This document shows, one piece after another, positions 13,577-14,386 of a stretch of DNA of 14,386 nucleotides. This stretch comes from Acidimicrobiia bacterium UBA4744 (GTDB lineage: Bacteria; Actinomycetota; Acidimicrobiia; Spongiisociales; UBA4744). The stretch is from contig DHIO01000052.1 in NCBI GenBank assembly GCA_002403855.1, positions 1 to 14,386 of the forward strand, in the 5' to 3' direction. Made by a program: the position numbers and the translations under genes. Positions within the stretch are counted from its first letter, which is position 1; every line of letters begins with the position of its first letter. A model generated the notes under the pieces. The model searched no databases, was not told the DNA's origin, and was given only the letters and a program-made list of their open reading frames with translations.

Positions 13577-14035
13577 CTAGGCCTCCAGGGCCGGCGGCTC
13601 GGGCACCGTCTGCAGCCAGTCCTGCAGCCGGTCCTTGTCGTGCAGCATGTCACCCATGCGGTACTCGGAGTACTCGTACTCGGGGGTCCAGAAGAGGGCA
13701 TCGAACGGACAAACCTCAACGCAGATTCCGCAGTACATACAAAGGGCATAGTCGATGTCGAACCGGTCGAGCTCGGCCCGCACCTTGACCCGCCCGCCCG
13801 GCTTGTCCGGGGGTCGTTCCTCCTTGTGACCCTCGATGTAGATGCACCAGTCCGGACAGTTGCGAGCGCACAGCATGCAGACGGTGCAGGCGTCCTGATC
13901 CAGCGCTATCACGCCGCGGGCGCGCGGAACCGGGGTTTCTTTGACCTTGGGGTACATGATGGTGACCGGCTTCTTGAAGAGGGTCCGCAGGGTGACCCAC
14001 ATACCTTTGGCGAGTCCGGGGATGCGGGGTTGCAT
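13577..14035 (-). CDS. nuoI: NADH-quinone oxidoreductase subunit I (2x 4Fe-4S ferredoxin)
   Basis: NuoI carries the two 4Fe-4S clusters (N6a and N6b) that pass electrons from the peripheral arm toward NuoB and quinone. From the ATG at 14035 it is 152 residues. The first cluster motif is C50-x2-C53-x2-C56-x3-C60-P and the second C99-x2-C102-x2-C105-x3-C109-P; all eight ligands are present. An N-terminal amphipathic segment (about 5-30, including TLFKKPVTIMYP) docks to the membrane arm in the family. The start overlaps the nuoH stop by one base (TGATG). The same frame is open to the window edge, but that part is antisense-free overlap with nuoH and not homologous. Confidence 0.97.
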   Translation of the reverse strand: MQPRIPGLAKGMWVTLRTLFKKPVTIMYPKVKETPVPRARGVIALDQDACTVCMLCARNCPDWCIYIEGHKEERPPDKPGGRVKVRAELDRFDIDYALCMYCGICVEVCPFDALFWTPEYEYSEYRMGDMLHDKDRLQDWLQTVPEPPALEA

Positions 14036-14386
14036 CAGAACACCACCATGAAGACCGCCGTCACCAGGATGTTGGCGAGCGCCAGAGGGATGAGCCACCT
14101 CCAGGCGAGCGACTGCAATTGGTCTTCCCGAAATCGGGGGAACGTCCAGCGCAGCCAGATGATCACAAATCCGATGAGCAGGATCTTGCCGACGAAGAAG
14201 AAGGGGCCCGCCCAGGAGGCCGACACACCCCAGAATGCGTATCCACCCAGGAACAGGGTGGTGGCAATGGCGGCCACCGCAAACATGCTGGCGTACTCCG
14301 CCAGGTAGAAGAACAGGAACCGGAAGCCCGAGTATTCCGTGAGATACCCGGAGATCAGCTCGGACTCGGCCAGTGGCATGGCGCAA
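14035..14386 (-). CDS. nuoH: NADH-quinone oxidoreductase subunit H, C-terminal part (5' end outside window)
   Basis: NuoH forms the quinone tunnel at the junction of the two complex I arms. Only the last 116 residues or so are in the window; the gene continues past 14386. Recognisable are the quinone-loop region AESELISGYLTEYSGFRF, the FYLAEYASMF helix, TTLFLGGY, and the C-terminal signature RWTFPRFREDQLQSL with WLIPLALANI. The first codons read C-A-M-P-L-A-E-S-E, where most homologues have F-D-L-P-E-A-E-S-E, so two acidic positions appear replaced. The ATG at 14379 is an internal Met, not the start. Confidence 0.95.
   Translation of the reverse strand, partial: CAMPLAESELISGYLTEYSGFRFLFFYLAEYASMFAVAAIATTLFLGGYAFWGVSASWAGPFFFVGKILLIGFVIIWLRWTFPRFREDQLQSLAWRWLIPLALANILVTAVFMVVF

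Noticed and set aside
1..14386. Mobile elements, phage genes, CRISPR arrays, toxin-antitoxin or defence systems.
   Set aside because: No transposase, integrase, spaced repeat array or defence-type gene is visible; all genes except the small unknown membrane proteins fit housekeeping families.

Overview
The window is GC-rich, densely coded bacterial chromosome with short intergenic gaps and several GTG/TTG starts. The Tyr-Thr-Met tRNA order, the split-strand layout and the protein styles suggest a high-GC actinobacterium. An Acidimicrobiia-like lineage is my guess; there is no phylogenetic marker here that I can test. Everything looks chromosomal and housekeeping. I see no transposase, integrase, phage gene, CRISPR array or defence gene.

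Layout. (1) Positions 1-367, minus strand: a tRNA operon read Tyr(GTA), Thr(GGT), Met(CAT), the last cut by the left edge. Its two spacers are filled with perfect or near-perfect hairpins. (2) Positions 555-2257, plus strand: a translationally coupled pair, a DUF2157-type multi-pass membrane protein and a membrane-anchored protein with a TolB/PD40-like repeat. (3) Positions 2296-3666, minus strand: the membrane protease gene htpX followed by a small four-helix membrane protein. (4) Positions 3803-7486, minus strand: a DinB-fold protein, the glycogen branching enzyme GlgB and a MidA/NDUFAF7-family methyltransferase. (5) Positions 7540-14386, minus strand: the distal half of a respiratory complex I operon in the order nuoH(partial)-I-J-K-L-M-N, tightly packed.

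How the genes work together. NuoH, J, K, L, M and N form the membrane arm of proton-pumping NADH:quinone oxidoreductase, and NuoI carries two 4Fe-4S clusters toward the quinone site. The MidA-family methyltransferase lies downstream on the same strand as nuo. Its mitochondrial relative NDUFAF7 is a complex I assembly factor, which makes the neighbourhood suggestive. GlgB makes the alpha-1,6 branches of glycogen. HtpX is a zinc protease for membrane protein quality control.

I did not find a clear new biological system. The most interesting signals are the structured tRNA spacers with GAA-triloop hairpins, the MidA-nuo proximity, a large stem-loop just before the glgB start, a palindrome-bearing insert inside the methyltransferase gene, a dyad upstream of htpX, and an altered quinone-loop motif in the partial NuoH.
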